Of a DNA stretch of 64,000 nucleotides, positions 34,402 through 47,561 are shown piece after piece (positions within the stretch are counted from its first letter, which is position 1; each line of letters starts with the position of its first letter). Source of the stretch: Ptychodera flava (Eukaryota; Hemichordata; Enteropneusta; Ptychoderidae). Location of the stretch: positions 18,986,841-19,050,840 of the forward strand of contig NC_091930.1 of the NCBI RefSeq assembly GCF_041260155.1, in the 5' to 3' direction. The position numbers and the translations under genes were made by a program. Under the pieces are notes generated by a model, which searched no databases, was not told the origin of the DNA, and saw nothing but the letters and a program-made list of their open reading frames with translations.

Positions 34402-35084
34402 TAAGGGAGCCGTCATTATTCACGGCCTGGGGGGTCGGAGGACTGTGCACGTGAGGGGGTCACTCAAAAATTTAAAACTTCAAGGAGGGGTTGCTCAAAA
34501 TGTGGAGAGCAAGAAGGGAATTACTCAATTTTTTGTGCGAAATAACCTGAGATACCTCTCAGATTGCACCATTCACACATAAATTTCTAAAAATTTTCTA
34601 TGCAAGATGGGGACAGCCCCCCCCCCCCTGACACTTTCCCCCTCAGCCTCTCACGTGTTTTGCCCTGTACATTCAAATTCTGCCCAGTCAGATATCCTAT
34701 TGAAAAGCCTTTCATGTGCGCTACCAATTCAAATTAATCAAATATTAAACTATATGGTAGGATACTGGTTACAGCCTGAGCTTTTATATCTGTATTTTGT
34801 TGTCACTTTGCATTTCATTTTGTTGGGTTCACCTTTTCCAACCGCAATGAGATAACTGATGATAATCTGGCAGGGTACATTAGGATTTGAAAGGCCTTTA
34901 CTATTGCTGCTTTTTGTAAATTTTATTAATACATGTATTGGCATTTCACTTTTCTAAGTGAGTTAGAGAGAGGCGGTTTACTCAAATTCATCATGGTTGG
35001 AAGGGATTTTTCGAAATTTCGGAGTTTCCGATGAAATTCATCCAACCCCCTCCCACCAGGCCGTAAATAATGAAGGCTCCCTTA
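34402..35084. mobile_element. 683-bp MITE with ~35-bp inverted ends
   Basis: TAAGGGAGCCGTCATTATTC then ACGGCCTGG on the left is mirrored by CCAGGCCGTAAATAATGA then AGGCTCCCTTA on the right. The interior has G- and C-runs (34617-34630) and GAGGGGGTCACTCAAAA-type words. The ends resemble PIF/Harbinger elements (GGG start next to a TAA/TTA). A related single end is at 39460-39494. Confidence 0.75.
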
Positions 35085-37060
35085 CACCAAAGATCCTTGA
35101 GCGAGAGGATCAAGGATCCAATGCTTGCACTGCGCATGTGTAATTGTGACCTACACTCCTACAGCGTTGTTTAATCGATAATGAAGCTCGGCTCGGCAAC
35201 GGATTATAGATTGCTATTGTTCTCTGTTCACAATGTACAATGCGCATGTGCAATCCTACAGAAAAGCGTATCGAACTGCTTTTTCCACTATGATTTTTTC
35301 AAGGGAACGTGAAACAAAACCTTTACTTTCTGGTCTTACTTATTACCGTCCACTTTGCAATCGAGCTAACCAAAATGCAGCAGGCCACTTTTGTTTCAAT
35401 TTGTTGCATTACTCTGTCAAATGTCGTGTGCGACTTGCCATATATGATTACTCAAGACCCTCTTGGCACGAATCCATACGGGATCAAAAATCAACCATAT
35501 GATATATTATGTCTACGACTCGTAGGTCAACACTGCAATCGATTTCGTGGTTGACTATTTGACAACAAACTAATAAACATTACACAATAGTACCCTGGTT
35601 TCTATTGCCTGTAGCCTGCCACTATTTTTTTCACATTGTTCACAGCCTGTCGACAGACAGTGAAACTAGCTATTGGCAAAATTACATCATTCAAACACGA
35701 TTGGATCTAATTGGGACAATTAGATGGTGAAGTTATGTCGATTTAATCTGCAAATGTAAGCTCAGCTGCTTTTGTTTTTAAGTTAACACACTAGTGTTTA
35801 TGAGTAATTTGTAATATTGCAACATTCAGCTATACGGCACCTAGCACTTTTGAGAAATGTTAAACATATGAAGATACAATTATCCCAAATTAGTTCCAAT
35901 CATGTTTTCATCACCTTTAAGGGCTTAATCATTTCATGACAGAAACTCTCCCATTGAATGTTCAAGTGACCCCTGACCTCCTTGCATTCATTAGCCACAG
36001 CTTAGGCTATTTGAACTGACGAGATCAGATACGCAACTTTCAAAACACCACTGGCTGGTCTCTTTAAATACTCGGTTTAACTTCAACGAATATTTCATGT
36101 CCGTACGTCCTGGTATTTATCTATCTGTATGGCAAACGCCAGCATTTGCTACGTCCCACGCAATATTGCTATGCACTGATTTTTATTGTCGGTATTTGTA
36201 GAACTTGGCGGTATCTTGATAGTTCCGGTGGAATGCCAAGAGTTGTGGAAATTTACCACAATGGCCACTCTTCGTTCAACTTGATAATTTAAACATGGGT
36301 GTATCGATATCGTAAAATCAAAATATGTGATATAATTAAGATTTCAATGTGACTCAATATAGGCAGATATATGAAGTTTAGATCTATTGTGACTTTTTCG
36401 CGAGCAAAAAGTCATATAGAAGAATGGTATGTATTAACTATTTTTATCAAATGAGGTGTTATTTAAATGGAAAGCGTTTGAAGGGATGAAACAAAGTATT
36501 AGAAACACTTTAAATGAAAATTTTAAGAGACAGATATACCGGATGGCAGGAAATAAAGTGCTTTGACAAAGTTTAATGCCTCATTCAATACGTCTCCGCT
36601 CGATGCTTCATTTATTCGGAGCTGGCGGGAGAATGCCTTCAGGTACGAAAACGGTCAACAGAAAATTCGCAGATTTCATACACCGAGTGGGACTCACGTC
36701 TACAGCAAGTGTAAAGTTCATCCTAAACAAATTGAATACAGGCTTACAACCGCTTTGATAAATAGTGCGAGAGACATTGTACACAAAAGTACACTTGCTC
36801 AACATAATACATGTCCATAATACACATGTACATAATACATAGTACATGTACTTCATGAAACCAAAGCAAAACTGAATAGAAGTAGAGACGATATAAACCA
36901 CAATGACGTCAACGCAAACACACCTTATCTCTTGACCTCACATGACCTGTGTCAATTAGTTCGTGGTACCGCTATCCGTAATAACGCAGACATCGATCTT
37001 AAAGAATTCCTCCCTCACCAACAAACAACGTAATGCCTGATGCTACAGTGTGCGTAGAAA
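35085..37060. other. no gene recognised; contains a MITE
   Basis: Short open frames (for example plus 36563-36820) are not supported by motifs or splice structure. The only identified element is the MITE at 35700-35912. Confidence 0.4.
35700..35912. mobile_element. ~210-bp MITE, copy 2
   Basis: The same element as 10972-11175. The ends GATTGGATCTAATTGGGA and TCCCAAATTAGTTCCAATC are inverted repeats, and the shared interior includes TGTAAGCTCA and ATTGCAACATTCAGCTATA. Confidence 0.8.
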
Positions 37061-37061
37061 T

Positions 37062-37195
37062 GCACTGCCCCGTCCACAGTAAACATCGATTTATTTCTCT
37101 CCGCCCGCTTATTAGATTTAAAATTTGCCCGCCCGCAGAAAAGAACTGCGGACAGACACCTTTTTGCACGAACAGCTTAGGTGGCGGCGCCTGAT
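37062..37195 (+). repeat. dispersed repeat with GCCCGCCC, plus-strand copy
   Basis: TCTCCGCCCGC, AAATTTGCCCGCCC, GACACCTTTTTGCACGAAC and AGCTTAGGTGGC are found in the same order on the minus strand at about 62115-62245. The family is unknown; probably part of a transposon. Confidence 0.6.
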
Positions 37196-39640
37196 AGAAC
37201 CAATTGATGGTGATTTCTCACGTTTACTACACTGAACTGTTAGGAGGAATTATGCGCATGGAATCTTCATCCATTACCACTTCATACACTTTAAGGTTTT
37301 GCTGGTAACTTTGTCTTTGGCAATATGCTAGACGAGGGGTACCAATCTGATTGGCGGCTATACACACAGGGGCATCGCAAAGTTGTGGTTGATGGCATAT
37401 TTTTTTTTTGTACTATCGTACGTAAGTGTATTCAGCATGGTCCTGACGAACAAATCTGTAGGTATTAGCTTAAAACTACAACAGCTCTGCCGTTACACAA
37501 TCACAGCTTAGGTTACAAAAATAAAAGGCTCAATTCAAAACGTACCATACTTCAGGAAGTAATCGTTCATTGGCTAACAATAAAAAACAAACATTTTATC
37601 GGATGAAAGATAAAATCGTAAATACTTGAACGACTGAAAGCGCTGAAGACTTACATAATTATGCTGATATTATAGGATATTAATCGATGGTTATTTTACT
37701 TTGTCGTATTCTCGCGTTGTTCGCGTAGCCGTACAACATCGAGTCGAAGGCGAGAACGGCCCAAAAGGTGATATACAAATAACTTACACTTTCATTAATA
37801 ACTCCGATCAAGTTGAAATTTTGATACACCGAATGTCATCTCTACCAATCCCACATATGGATTCAGTCAAGTGAACTTGTCAATCATTGATTGTCTCGCG
37901 CTGTCTCGATGCCAAAGCAAGTCCGTCATCCAGCGAGCAGGCCAGCAAATCTGTAATCAGAATTGTAAGCTTATTTTCGAATGTATTAATGAAGAAAAAG
38001 CAACAGAAAATCCAAACTGTTGTTCGTTATATAGGGAGGTATCGTATCTTACAAAAAATCTTAAGCTGACAATCTTAGTGATCCGGAAAAGATCTGTTCG
38101 ATGGCACGCAGATTACTTTATTGCATGTTTTGTGGCCACAAAGCCGTTGCCCGCACCGGTCCCCGCCGGCGTCAATAGTCAATCCCAAGACTGGTGTTTA
38201 TCTTTATGGCTGCAGCTGGCCAAACTTGCACATGTAAACTTAAGCCCTCTTTTCACGGCAACAAATGCATACAAACACGTGTTAAAATGTGCTGCGTGTA
38301 ACAACATTCCTATTATATTTTCAGTTTTGTATATACATGCCGTCACCAACTTGATCATGGCTATCAGAAATACTTGTTAAAGAATCATTGCATTCCTTAA
38401 CATTTTAGCATTCTTTCTGATAGTGATGATCAAGCTGATGTGAGTTCTTTCAGGAAAATGACTTTACGAAGTATACTACGTGTACCAATATTGGCATGCT
38501 GCCACTGAAGTTAGGTGAACCACAAGTAGGAAGATGCATTCTAACCACAAGTAGTAAGATGCATGCTAAACAAAAATTTGACCATTGTTCAGAACTCCAT
38601 TTAGTGATGGGCTATAGCTGAGAAAGTTATATCTATCTAGTATTCAAGAACCAGATGCATAACAGTTATATTTGAAATAGAAACCGACAACTTTGGCCTT
38701 CTTTCCCATCGTCAACTTTTATGAATATTGAATGTGATGAACAGGAAATATATATGGAATTATACATGTAATTTTGCATTGTATTGTAATCGGTTTTAGT
38801 GAGTTTTTAATACGTAATGCATTTTGCTATATCAGGAGGCATAATACGTGCCATTTGTTGTCCTATAACAATGATGTAAATTTGGAGATCTCTTAAAACA
38901 TACATACCTTAAACCTATAGTGTTTACTGACTAAATCTGATATCACATACCATGGTAAGTAGGTAAAAATACTCAATACAACCGCTTTTCTGATTTTGCA
39001 TTTTTGGAAGTAAGACTGTCCTGGCAGGATAGGTGTTAAATGTGTGCATCAAAAATACATTTATTCTTTTGCTGTTTTTTATGTTTATGAACACTGAATT
39101 AACTTAAATTCATCCAGTATCCTCCAATAGTGAGATGCAACAAACCAACCATTACGTTTAGTGCAAGAAAATACAAGGGCAGGTCGAAGCCAGATGCGGT
39201 GTGTGCATGCAGTAACTGTATCATTACATATCGGCCAGTGTCTGATGATCTTTGTAAAGCAGAATACACATCGAGGGGGGGGGGGGGGTCTTCCTCCATG
39301 ATACAGAATTCTTTGAAAATTGACGTTAAATGGAGCGATTTGGTGATACTTTGAACAACTGATACACGTGAATATTTTTGCATTCCGTTTTTTATTAATC
39401 ACTGTTTGCATAACTCGCCTTCCTATTCATCACTTTTCGCGTAACCCCTCCAATGCTCCCGACCGGAGGGCCGTAAATAACGACTGCTTCCTTAGTCAGT
39501 AATCGTCACACATTTATGTAAATATTGACCTCAAATGGCCTGTTGAGTACACATTCACTCACGCATTCCTAAGAACACTGTACACCCATTTTCACCAGTG
39601 CATAAGTATTCAAAACCATAGGTTTGAATACGTTAGCATC
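37196..39640. other. no gene recognised
   Basis: A 169-codon plus-strand frame (37871-38380) has no domain or splice support. A 15-16-base G run is at 39274-39289. A MITE-like end (GGGCCGTAAATAACGACTGC then TTCCTTAG) at 39460-39494 matches the right end of the element at 34402-35084, but its partner end was not found. This stretch would hold the promoter of the plus-strand gene starting at 39641. Confidence 0.4.
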
Positions 39641-42600
39641 ATGTTGAGTACACAACGTAACAGTCGAAGGGGAAGCACTGACAAACAGGACAGTGTTAAT
39701 AGCCACGAATACAGTCACCGTGACCGTCAGAGAATTGCAGCTGAAGTCGACGCCGCCATTGCCGGAGGAGCCATGGGAGCTTCCGCATTTGCAACTGGTC
39801 ACCAACCCGACGACAAGGACACCAAAGGTGGCAAACAAGATACTGAACGCAGTAGTCAGGATGCTGCCTCTGCTTCAAGTCCACGTACCTCACGTAGAAA
39901 TCGAAAGAAGGGTCGAAGGACAATCAAGCCCAAGTAAGTGTCTTGATATCAGGTATACGAGGTGAATGAACTGTAGCTAAGGCTTTAGCTTTTGTCACAA
40001 GTTCTACCATGGCTACCAAAGAATGATTTTATGCATAAACAGACGATGCGAGGCTGTACTAGGCACAGGCGCGTGAGGGCTGGGTAGTTTGTTTGATTGA
40101 TAGATCGCCTTCTCGATCTACCAATCGCGTACTCGCTAGGGTAGAGGGAAGTACAACGAGTACAAGATCAATATTTCGAACAGCTGCAGACAATCGATCA
40201 ATCAAGCGGACTGCCCAGCCTACAAGTGCCTGTGGTATAAGGGTACAGCATGACATCATCATCATCATACTTGACAGCTTTGAGCACGTCAAAACCTCTT
40301 GATTTATTTCATCGTATGATTATTTAGGCCTATCACAAACTTTCTGTACCGTGATTATATTGACGATCTTTGATTTATAAGCATTCATTCAATAGAAACT
40401 GTCGTCGACAGAGTGAGAGAAGGGCCACTAACTGGACCGTCAACAAACTCGATACACTTAAACCACAGTCCCTCGCGTATAGTAGAGGGACTGCTTGAAC
40501 GAACTGGTCACCTGAAATATATTTTAAGGACTGGACAAAAATTACGGGGGGGGGGGATTTTCCAAAGTAATGCTGCCGACAAAGAGTGACCCTTCGAAAA
40601 TGTTTTCACAAAGAATAATGACCTTCCCTAATTTGCTCAAAAAACAGTTACAAGGCTCTCCCTCTCCACGGACAGTGCGTCACAGTCAATGTCATTATAT
40701 TTGAATATGATTTCTCATTTAACCACAGACTTTTTAAAGAATAATTTTAGCCTTAGAAATAATCCCCATTATGTAAGATTTCAACTAATTTCATGAAACA
40801 GAGATCAGATTTCACAATCAATAAAAACTACTAAATAGTCGCGCCAGCGGCTTACTGACTACGCATGCGCTTATTCATAATATACTATGCGAGTAACCGG
40901 AAGTGTACCCTTCTTTCTCAGTTGGGCGCCGCCATGTTTTTTTTTTTTGAGTACTCGTAAATAAACAAATACGAAACAAATTACTATGATTATAACATGC
41001 CTTTTATAAAATATACCTCTTTTATTAGCCAGTAAATGTTATTATACACCTTGTCGCTGATACAAAGTATCGTTGATATAGATAAACGAGAGAAAACTGT
41101 CGTGCACATGAACGGGGGCATACGCAAAGAATGCTGGGATTGAATTATAGAAGAGCGCCCCCTGTGTCAATAATTAGATTCAAAAATTGCAAGTTTTTTA
41201 GACGGAACGCCATAGTTTTCAGCTTGCAAGTGGAAGGTGGGCAGTGCGGTTACCATTGCAATGATAATGATTGCATAATACGTCCCTTGTTTATCGCAAT
41301 AGGCTGTTATCATTGTAAAAATTGCCAATTTTTGTCCAAAATTTTTTACACGCTACAGAAAATCTATACCTGCCCTGCTGCAGCCTGTGCAGGGTTTGAC
41401 GTCGTGTGTACGTGAACTGCTTTCATCAGAGGGAAACTGGGCATAGTTGCATATAAACGTTTATGAAGTAACAATTACAGTTATCATGAATCAATACAAA
41501 TAACATTGCCAATCTTAACCCCTGGCGCGACACCAAGGGCTGAGCCTATATAATATTACTTGAAGTACAATAGACTTCAGCATTTAAAGGTGACACTAGC
41601 TGTATATTACCTGTATTTATATTTTTGCATCAAGTTGTGTAGTGGGCACTTGGAAGAAACTTATTTAAGTGTTAAAGTCAATATTTAACAATATATACAC
41701 GTAAATTCGTAGACATAGCAAGCGTGTAGGGAAAATTATTAAAAGTTTACCACTAGACTCAAAGAGAAACGGTATTTATTGTGAAATTCAAATGTGAGAG
41801 TTTGTTGTTCAAATCTACACTTTCAATCACCCTATTCTAGTCAATTAGTATCATATCAATTGACAAACGTCTACAAATGCACAATTCATAGCTAGATTTG
41901 TGTTGGGAAATAGGTTCATAATTTCCCACAGACTGCTATGGTTACTGTATCAACGATTATGGTAGAAACCCAAAATCAAGTTTTCCTGTACCGACATGCA
42001 CTTATGACCTTCCAATTTCACTAAAGTACATTATATCAATTATCAAACGATTATAAATTTACAAATATGGCTGGGTTATCAGGCAAAAGTTGTTAATATT
42101 TGTCCTGTAGACTCCCACGTATTATAATTTGATATGTGTTGAATTAAATTTCAAAATCACAGTTCTTGAAATGTTTGACCTTGCAGCCATCGTTGTTACC
42201 ATATCACGACCCTTCCCAAATGTATATGCAAAATTTCATGATCCATCAAAACTGTGTGCACGGAAAATGTTGACTCACTCCCAAAAAGCACCGGCCGCGT
42301 GTCCCTGTAATTTCTGTCCAGTCCTGTAGCATGAACACTGTAGCAACAGTTTGTTTTATACTAATTTGAAACATATCAAATTACATATTACTGATCCTGA
42401 ACTTAATCGGCTACAAAGATTTAAGGTAGCAAACAAAGTAAAACTTTCAAATAATTCCCTTTTGTTATCAAGAACAAAGTCAGGGGTAGCCATGAAAAAA
42501 TGTAGAAAAAAATCGAGAATAGAGAAACAAGTTACCCAATATTTCTGGACACACTTGAAATTCAAAATGGCTGTGATCATTAGAGGCAATTAGCACAAAA

Positions 42601-45600
42601 TTGTCGACTAGTAAACAAAACGAGAGGAAGTGTAGACGGCCATTGCATTGGTTTAACTGGATAAAATAATAGTTTAGAATCAAGGAAATAATTACAATTT
42701 AATAATATGAAATAACATTTTGTCAGGTTGCTATTAAAAAGCCCAATGCAAGCTCAAATTTAAAAACATAATTATTTTGCAGCACGGGAAACATCTTAAC
42801 CATGGGAATAAAAAACCCTCCCATCATCATAAAATGATGTGAACTGTCTTGTAATGTTCAACGAATATCATATCATATAAATTGACGTGCATAATATTTT
42901 GAATAAGATTTGTCAAGACATTTCTGAGTAATTGGGTCTATATTGACTTCCATAGAAATAGACTTGCCATCACAAATTTAGAAAAAGACGGAAGATATCA
43001 GTAAAGGTACTAGTATTTGAAACATTGTGTACCGATTTCAGAGAATGGAAACAAGTGGAGAATCACCTTTCATTTTTGCAATAATTTTACCCTGAAATTC
43101 GGGTATTTGACAGAGTGGCCATATTTTGAAATCAAGAAGCCTCACCTAATGCTGTGTAAGAAAAGCATGACTATTCTTTGCTGTTTTCAAATTCACAAAT
43201 CACACACTTCCTAGATTTTCGACCACTCCTAGCCATTTTAATGAACTCTCTGTCAGCTGATGATTCTTTTTGTCTTTTCCGCACCTGCACAGGAAACATA
43301 TGGGAAATAAGGCCTTGATAGTTAGCAACAGATGGGGAGGTCCGATCCAGGGAGGAGTGACTGATGCTGTCCATCTGCTAATCCGACTTCTTCGTGAATT
43401 GGGATTATCGGTCTACTGCACCGCCCTCACGGCAACAGAAGCTGAAATAAAGGAAGCCAAAGAATATGGCGTTGAGTTGATAGTACCAGCCCCGATTCCA
43501 AAATACGAGGTTAGGCGTGAGATACCGGATGCTGATTGGCTGTATAACCACAAAAACTTCTTTCCCAATTTGAAGGAGTTAGCTAATGTCAGATTTGTTT
43601 TCGGGTTTGGAATGATAACATCCGATGCTGCATTCGAAATAGAAAGGGATCTCTTTGCAAAAGCCGCATTCTATTTGATCAATCTCTTTGATAGAGACGT
43701 CATTACCCCTGTCATTGCTAACTGTGAGGCTCCAGAACTTGTGCTCCGACGCAATAATGTGTTAAAGGAAGGTCAAGATTCGAGCTCAGTCTTTTCTGTC
43801 GGAGGCAGTATCTTCAAAAAGTATAAGAAAGTATATCGGAAAGATCCCAGCATCAAACACTACAGATTATCTCCGATGGTGGATGAGAACTATTTCAAGA
43901 TTCCTTCCCCGGAATCTGTTGATGACGATGAAGAATTCCAAATTCTGTCTCTGTTCCAAGAACATGAGCTAGCATATCTGAAAAGTGACAGTGCTATCGT
44001 GAAGGCCATGAATTCGATTGCAGACTCATTTGACAAAACCAAGAAATCGCCCCTGAAATGGAAAATTCTCGGAGTACCAAAGCGTTGTGAATCTGAGCTT
44101 ATAGAACTTATGAATCCACATGCACATTTAGATGTCATTCTGGCACGAATGCCATCTGCTGAACACTTAAACGATGAACTTGGCCAATCCAATCTTGTTC
44201 TTATCCACCCATACTCTGTCCATTATGTCAATCTGACACTTGCAGCCATGTCCGCCGCCATTCCTGTCATTGTTCCCGCGAGATCACTGAGCCATGAGCT
44301 AATCAGGGTGCACACACCTGAGTATGAAGAAAGCATCGTTGTAGATATGGCCAAAGCCGATGAGCTGGAGAAGCGTATTAGTTAATTTCTGTGTAAATAT
44401 GAGATTACACTAAAAAGGGCGAAAGACATCAAAGGTGTGATAGAGAGTAAGGTGAAACAAGAGCTGGAGAACATTAATAATGATTTCTTCAGAGTGCTAA
44501 AAGATGATTCAGAGATTAAACACGGAATCATCTTAAAAAGGGAGAAGAGCTCAGCTAAGAGAACACAAGGTATCAGCTGTATACTATTCTTTATCTGTAT
44601 TTATGAACATGCATTTATATCCCAAAACGTTATCTGTCTTTCAATTTCATTTCTTCAGTCATCGAGTCTTCTGCTTTTCTATTGCACTAACCAACGCTGT
44701 CGTATACCGTAATTGAAATGTAAAATTCGATTTATCACTTATAGATAGCAGATATTTATTACATTTGTTCATTTATTTCCAAACAGTCCATGAAGAAAAC
44801 AAAGAGAACCATAAGACAAATCTTCATGACATATCCAGAAAAAGAAAATCGCAGACACACGATCCAGGTAAGATTGATCTCTATCAGTTTGTCAAGAAAT
44901 TGACAAAGACAACTACATGTATCCTTTGCATGACCATATTCCCCTTATCACACACTATATTTAAGTGAAATATATTGATATTACTTCTGCATTGGTTTCA
45001 CTAGGCACTGGCACGTTAAGCAAAGCTCCAATATGGCATTTCTTGATAAACAGACTTTTTCTTCCCTTTCAACCTATATAGGTGACATGAAGGTGAAGGT
45101 ACAAGTCTGCGAAGTTGTTCCAGTGAGTGGAAACACAGTTGAGGGAGTTGAAAGACGTTTCTACGAAAGTGACGAGACAAAGGAGAACACTGAAGAGATT
45201 AGGGAGGTGCTTGATGGGCAACATGATGAGATGGAAGTGAAGGACATTGGTCATGAAAGTATTTCCTATACAATGTCTTGTCACTCATTAGATGCGTTGG
45301 AATGCCTGATGAGAAAATATGAGAATGGTACACTTCAGGACATAATGGAAGATAAATTCCTGTCAGATAAACTCCTGGATAAAATCGGTGCATTTCACTT
45401 AGCAATTGACGTAACCATTGACTACGAGGAGTATTTCTTGTGTAGAAAGGAGCTGATTCAAAAACACGGTAAATAGATACCTTGTACCATATGCTGTTCT
45501 CTCTACCACCACTTGTACCAGTGATTTAATATGTTGATTTGTATCTCTTTTTGCTTATTTTTACTAGTATGCTTTTATGGATTTTTAATTATACTTTTAA

Positions 45601-46134
45601 TAGTTAACATCATATCATTAGATTATGACTGAAAGCTTTGTCATTAAGGCGTTCACTTGAATGTAAATTGAAACCTGAAGTTTTTTTTCATATCTTATCT
45701 GTCAGTTTTTGTTTCTGTGATGAGTAATAAACACCTATATCTTAAATCTCTCATAATATATTGACATGAATAATTATTGATAATACTTGTGATGTAGCTA
45801 TATACTTCAATGTTTCATCAATGACTTTTTTGTGGTGTTCTTGTTTTTGTCTGTCATTTTAGGGCTGCCTATGCAGGGAAGACAAACTTCCAAAATTCAG
45901 TCTGTCACACCACTCATGACTGGGAATACATCGGGAAGTGTAAACAGAGCCAGAGATCTCCTGAAGTATTTTGAAGGGCAGGGCCAGAAGGTGACGGAGA
46001 GCCAGATAAACATGCTTGACCAGCTTTTGCAAGAAAAGGAGAGAGAGGAGACGAATAGAGTACCAACAATCCTTACAAGAATCGGACCAGCAACTACAGC
46101 AACAGGCAGAGCTGTTGGCACAGGTTTGATGGAT
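39641..46134 (+). CDS. glycosyltransferase-like / TRADD-like-domain protein, five exons, one in-frame stop
   Basis: Exons: 39641-39933, 43293-44569, 44787-44867, 45082-45468, 45863-46134 (runs into the N gap). All have GT..AG borders and matching phases. Exon 1 encodes a basic, Ser/Asp-rich segment ending RRNRKKGRRTIKPK; its link to exon 2 rests on phase only. Exon 2 is a GT-B-fold glycosyltransferase-like domain: GNKALIVSNRWGGPIQGGV near the start, FSVGGSIFKKYKKVY in the middle, and LVLIHPYSVHYVNLTLAAMS then AAIPVIVPARSLSHELI near the end. TAA at 44383-44385 interrupts exon 2, yet the frame continues with coiled-coil-like EITLKRAKDIKGVIESKVKQ. Exon 3 is a Lys-rich linker. Exon 4 carries ESISYTMSCHSLDALECLMR and DKIGAFHLAIDVTIDYEEYF, like the TRADD-like N-terminal domain of multidomain proteins in lancelets and cnidarians. 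Exon 5 looks like a linker. Nucleotide-sugar donor-binding residues are not clearly visible, so catalysis is uncertain. This may be a pseudogene, a polymorphic null, or a sequencing error. Confidence 0.65.
39934..43292. other. proposed first intron of the glycosyltransferase-like gene
   Basis: No other gene is recognised. At 40490-40700 there is a G run (10 G) with TAAGGACTGGACAAAAATTA before it, resembling the ends of the G-rich MITEs. At 41820-42130 two diverged ~180-bp copies share ATATCAATT, then AAACG, then TATAAATTTACAAAT / TACAAATGCACAATT. A CCGGAAGTG (ETS-like) motif is at about 40898. Confidence 0.35.
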
Positions 46135-46234
46135 NNNNNNNNNNNNNNNNNNNNNNNNNNNNNNNNNNNNNNNNNNNNNNNNNNNNNNNNNNNNNNNNNN
46201 NNNNNNNNNNNNNNNNNNNNNNNNNNNNNNNNNN
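46135..46234. other. assembly gap, 100 N
   Basis: Exactly 100 N, a conventional gap of unknown length. It cuts the glycosyltransferase-like gene on its left and a family-A repeat on its right; repeat collapse is the likely cause. Confidence 0.99.
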
Positions 46235-47561
46235 TATTGATGAAGAAGGTGGATATCTTTGATAGCTCATTTCAGGATGGCCTGACAAAAATGGAAAAAA
46301 AAAATTCCGTAAAAATACAGATTTGCATATTTCATCACAATTTTAACAAATCTAAGTTGGGTTATCCCTAGGGACCTGTATACCAAATAACATTGTAAGT
46401 TCTGTTGAATAAGTTGAGACTGTACGTACTCAGAGAAAGCACACTGAAGAGACAAATTTTTGAAACTTAACAAGTTCAAGGTCATCAAAAGCATTATATG
46501 GAATCATGTTACACTTTCATTGCACTGTTTACACAGATTGCATAATTGCTATAAATAGCACATGAGGAATCTTACAGCCCAGCTTTACCATAAAAACCCT
46601 ATCACTTTGACCACTCTTTTAATTGACCACTCTATTTTTTTCCTCAAAAAGTAATCTTATTTTATCCTTACCAAGTCAACCATAAATGGAAATTAGAACT
46701 TTCTGTATCTCTATTTATTTGACCACCCTATCATGACAAACTATTATGCGCAATTTCTTTAGATAACATAATGGTGGTTCAGAATATATCAAAGTTGGGA
46801 TTCAGGAAAGTTGCCTTTACATGTTTTAATCCTCAATTCACTATGAACTGTCAAAAAAAAGTTGAACTTTCTGATAATTCCACACTAAAATTATTTTGGC
46901 TTTGATGATTTCCTAATTAATTCAATTATTTAAAATAATATTAATTATTTTTTTCTGGGTGAATTGATAGGGTTTAACCCTTTGCAGCCCAGCTCATTTG
47001 CATAACAATGTACAGTGGAGACCAGAACTCTCCACTCAAGAACTAAAGTATTATGTAATAATTAACAGTGTTTTCTTTTTCCAAAATTGTGAAAACCAGC
47101 TCAAAACTGACTACAGCAACCAGAACTTATTTTGAAGCTTACGAAATTTCCTTTCTAATGATATATTGCTGATGGAGAATCCACGACCTTTTCTTGACAC
47201 TTTTTCTCATCGATCGAAGTTGGCAGCTGATTGATTGCACAATTTTACACTTTCCTTTTCAGATGAGATGTCCCCGGATGAAATAAATATAAATAAAACA
47301 TTCATATAGTTTGTGTGTTCTTTTTTTACAAGATGTTATTTTGAAGAACAATTTTTTTTTCATTTTGCAATTTTTATAGCATCATACAGAGCCCGGAATT
47401 TGCGGTTGGTATCATTGCATATCTACCAACCTTTGCAGAATTTCATGGCAGAACGAAGAAATATTTGCATCAAAATTTTGAATTTATAATAAAGTAAAAG
47501 TAATATTGAAAACAAAATTTTCAATATTTATAACAAAATGAAAGGATTTATTAATGTGTGA

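Noticed and set aside
37871..38380. 169-codon plus-strand frame
   Set aside because: No domain, no splice signals of note, ordinary intergenic composition; a random frame of this size is not surprising in 64 kb.
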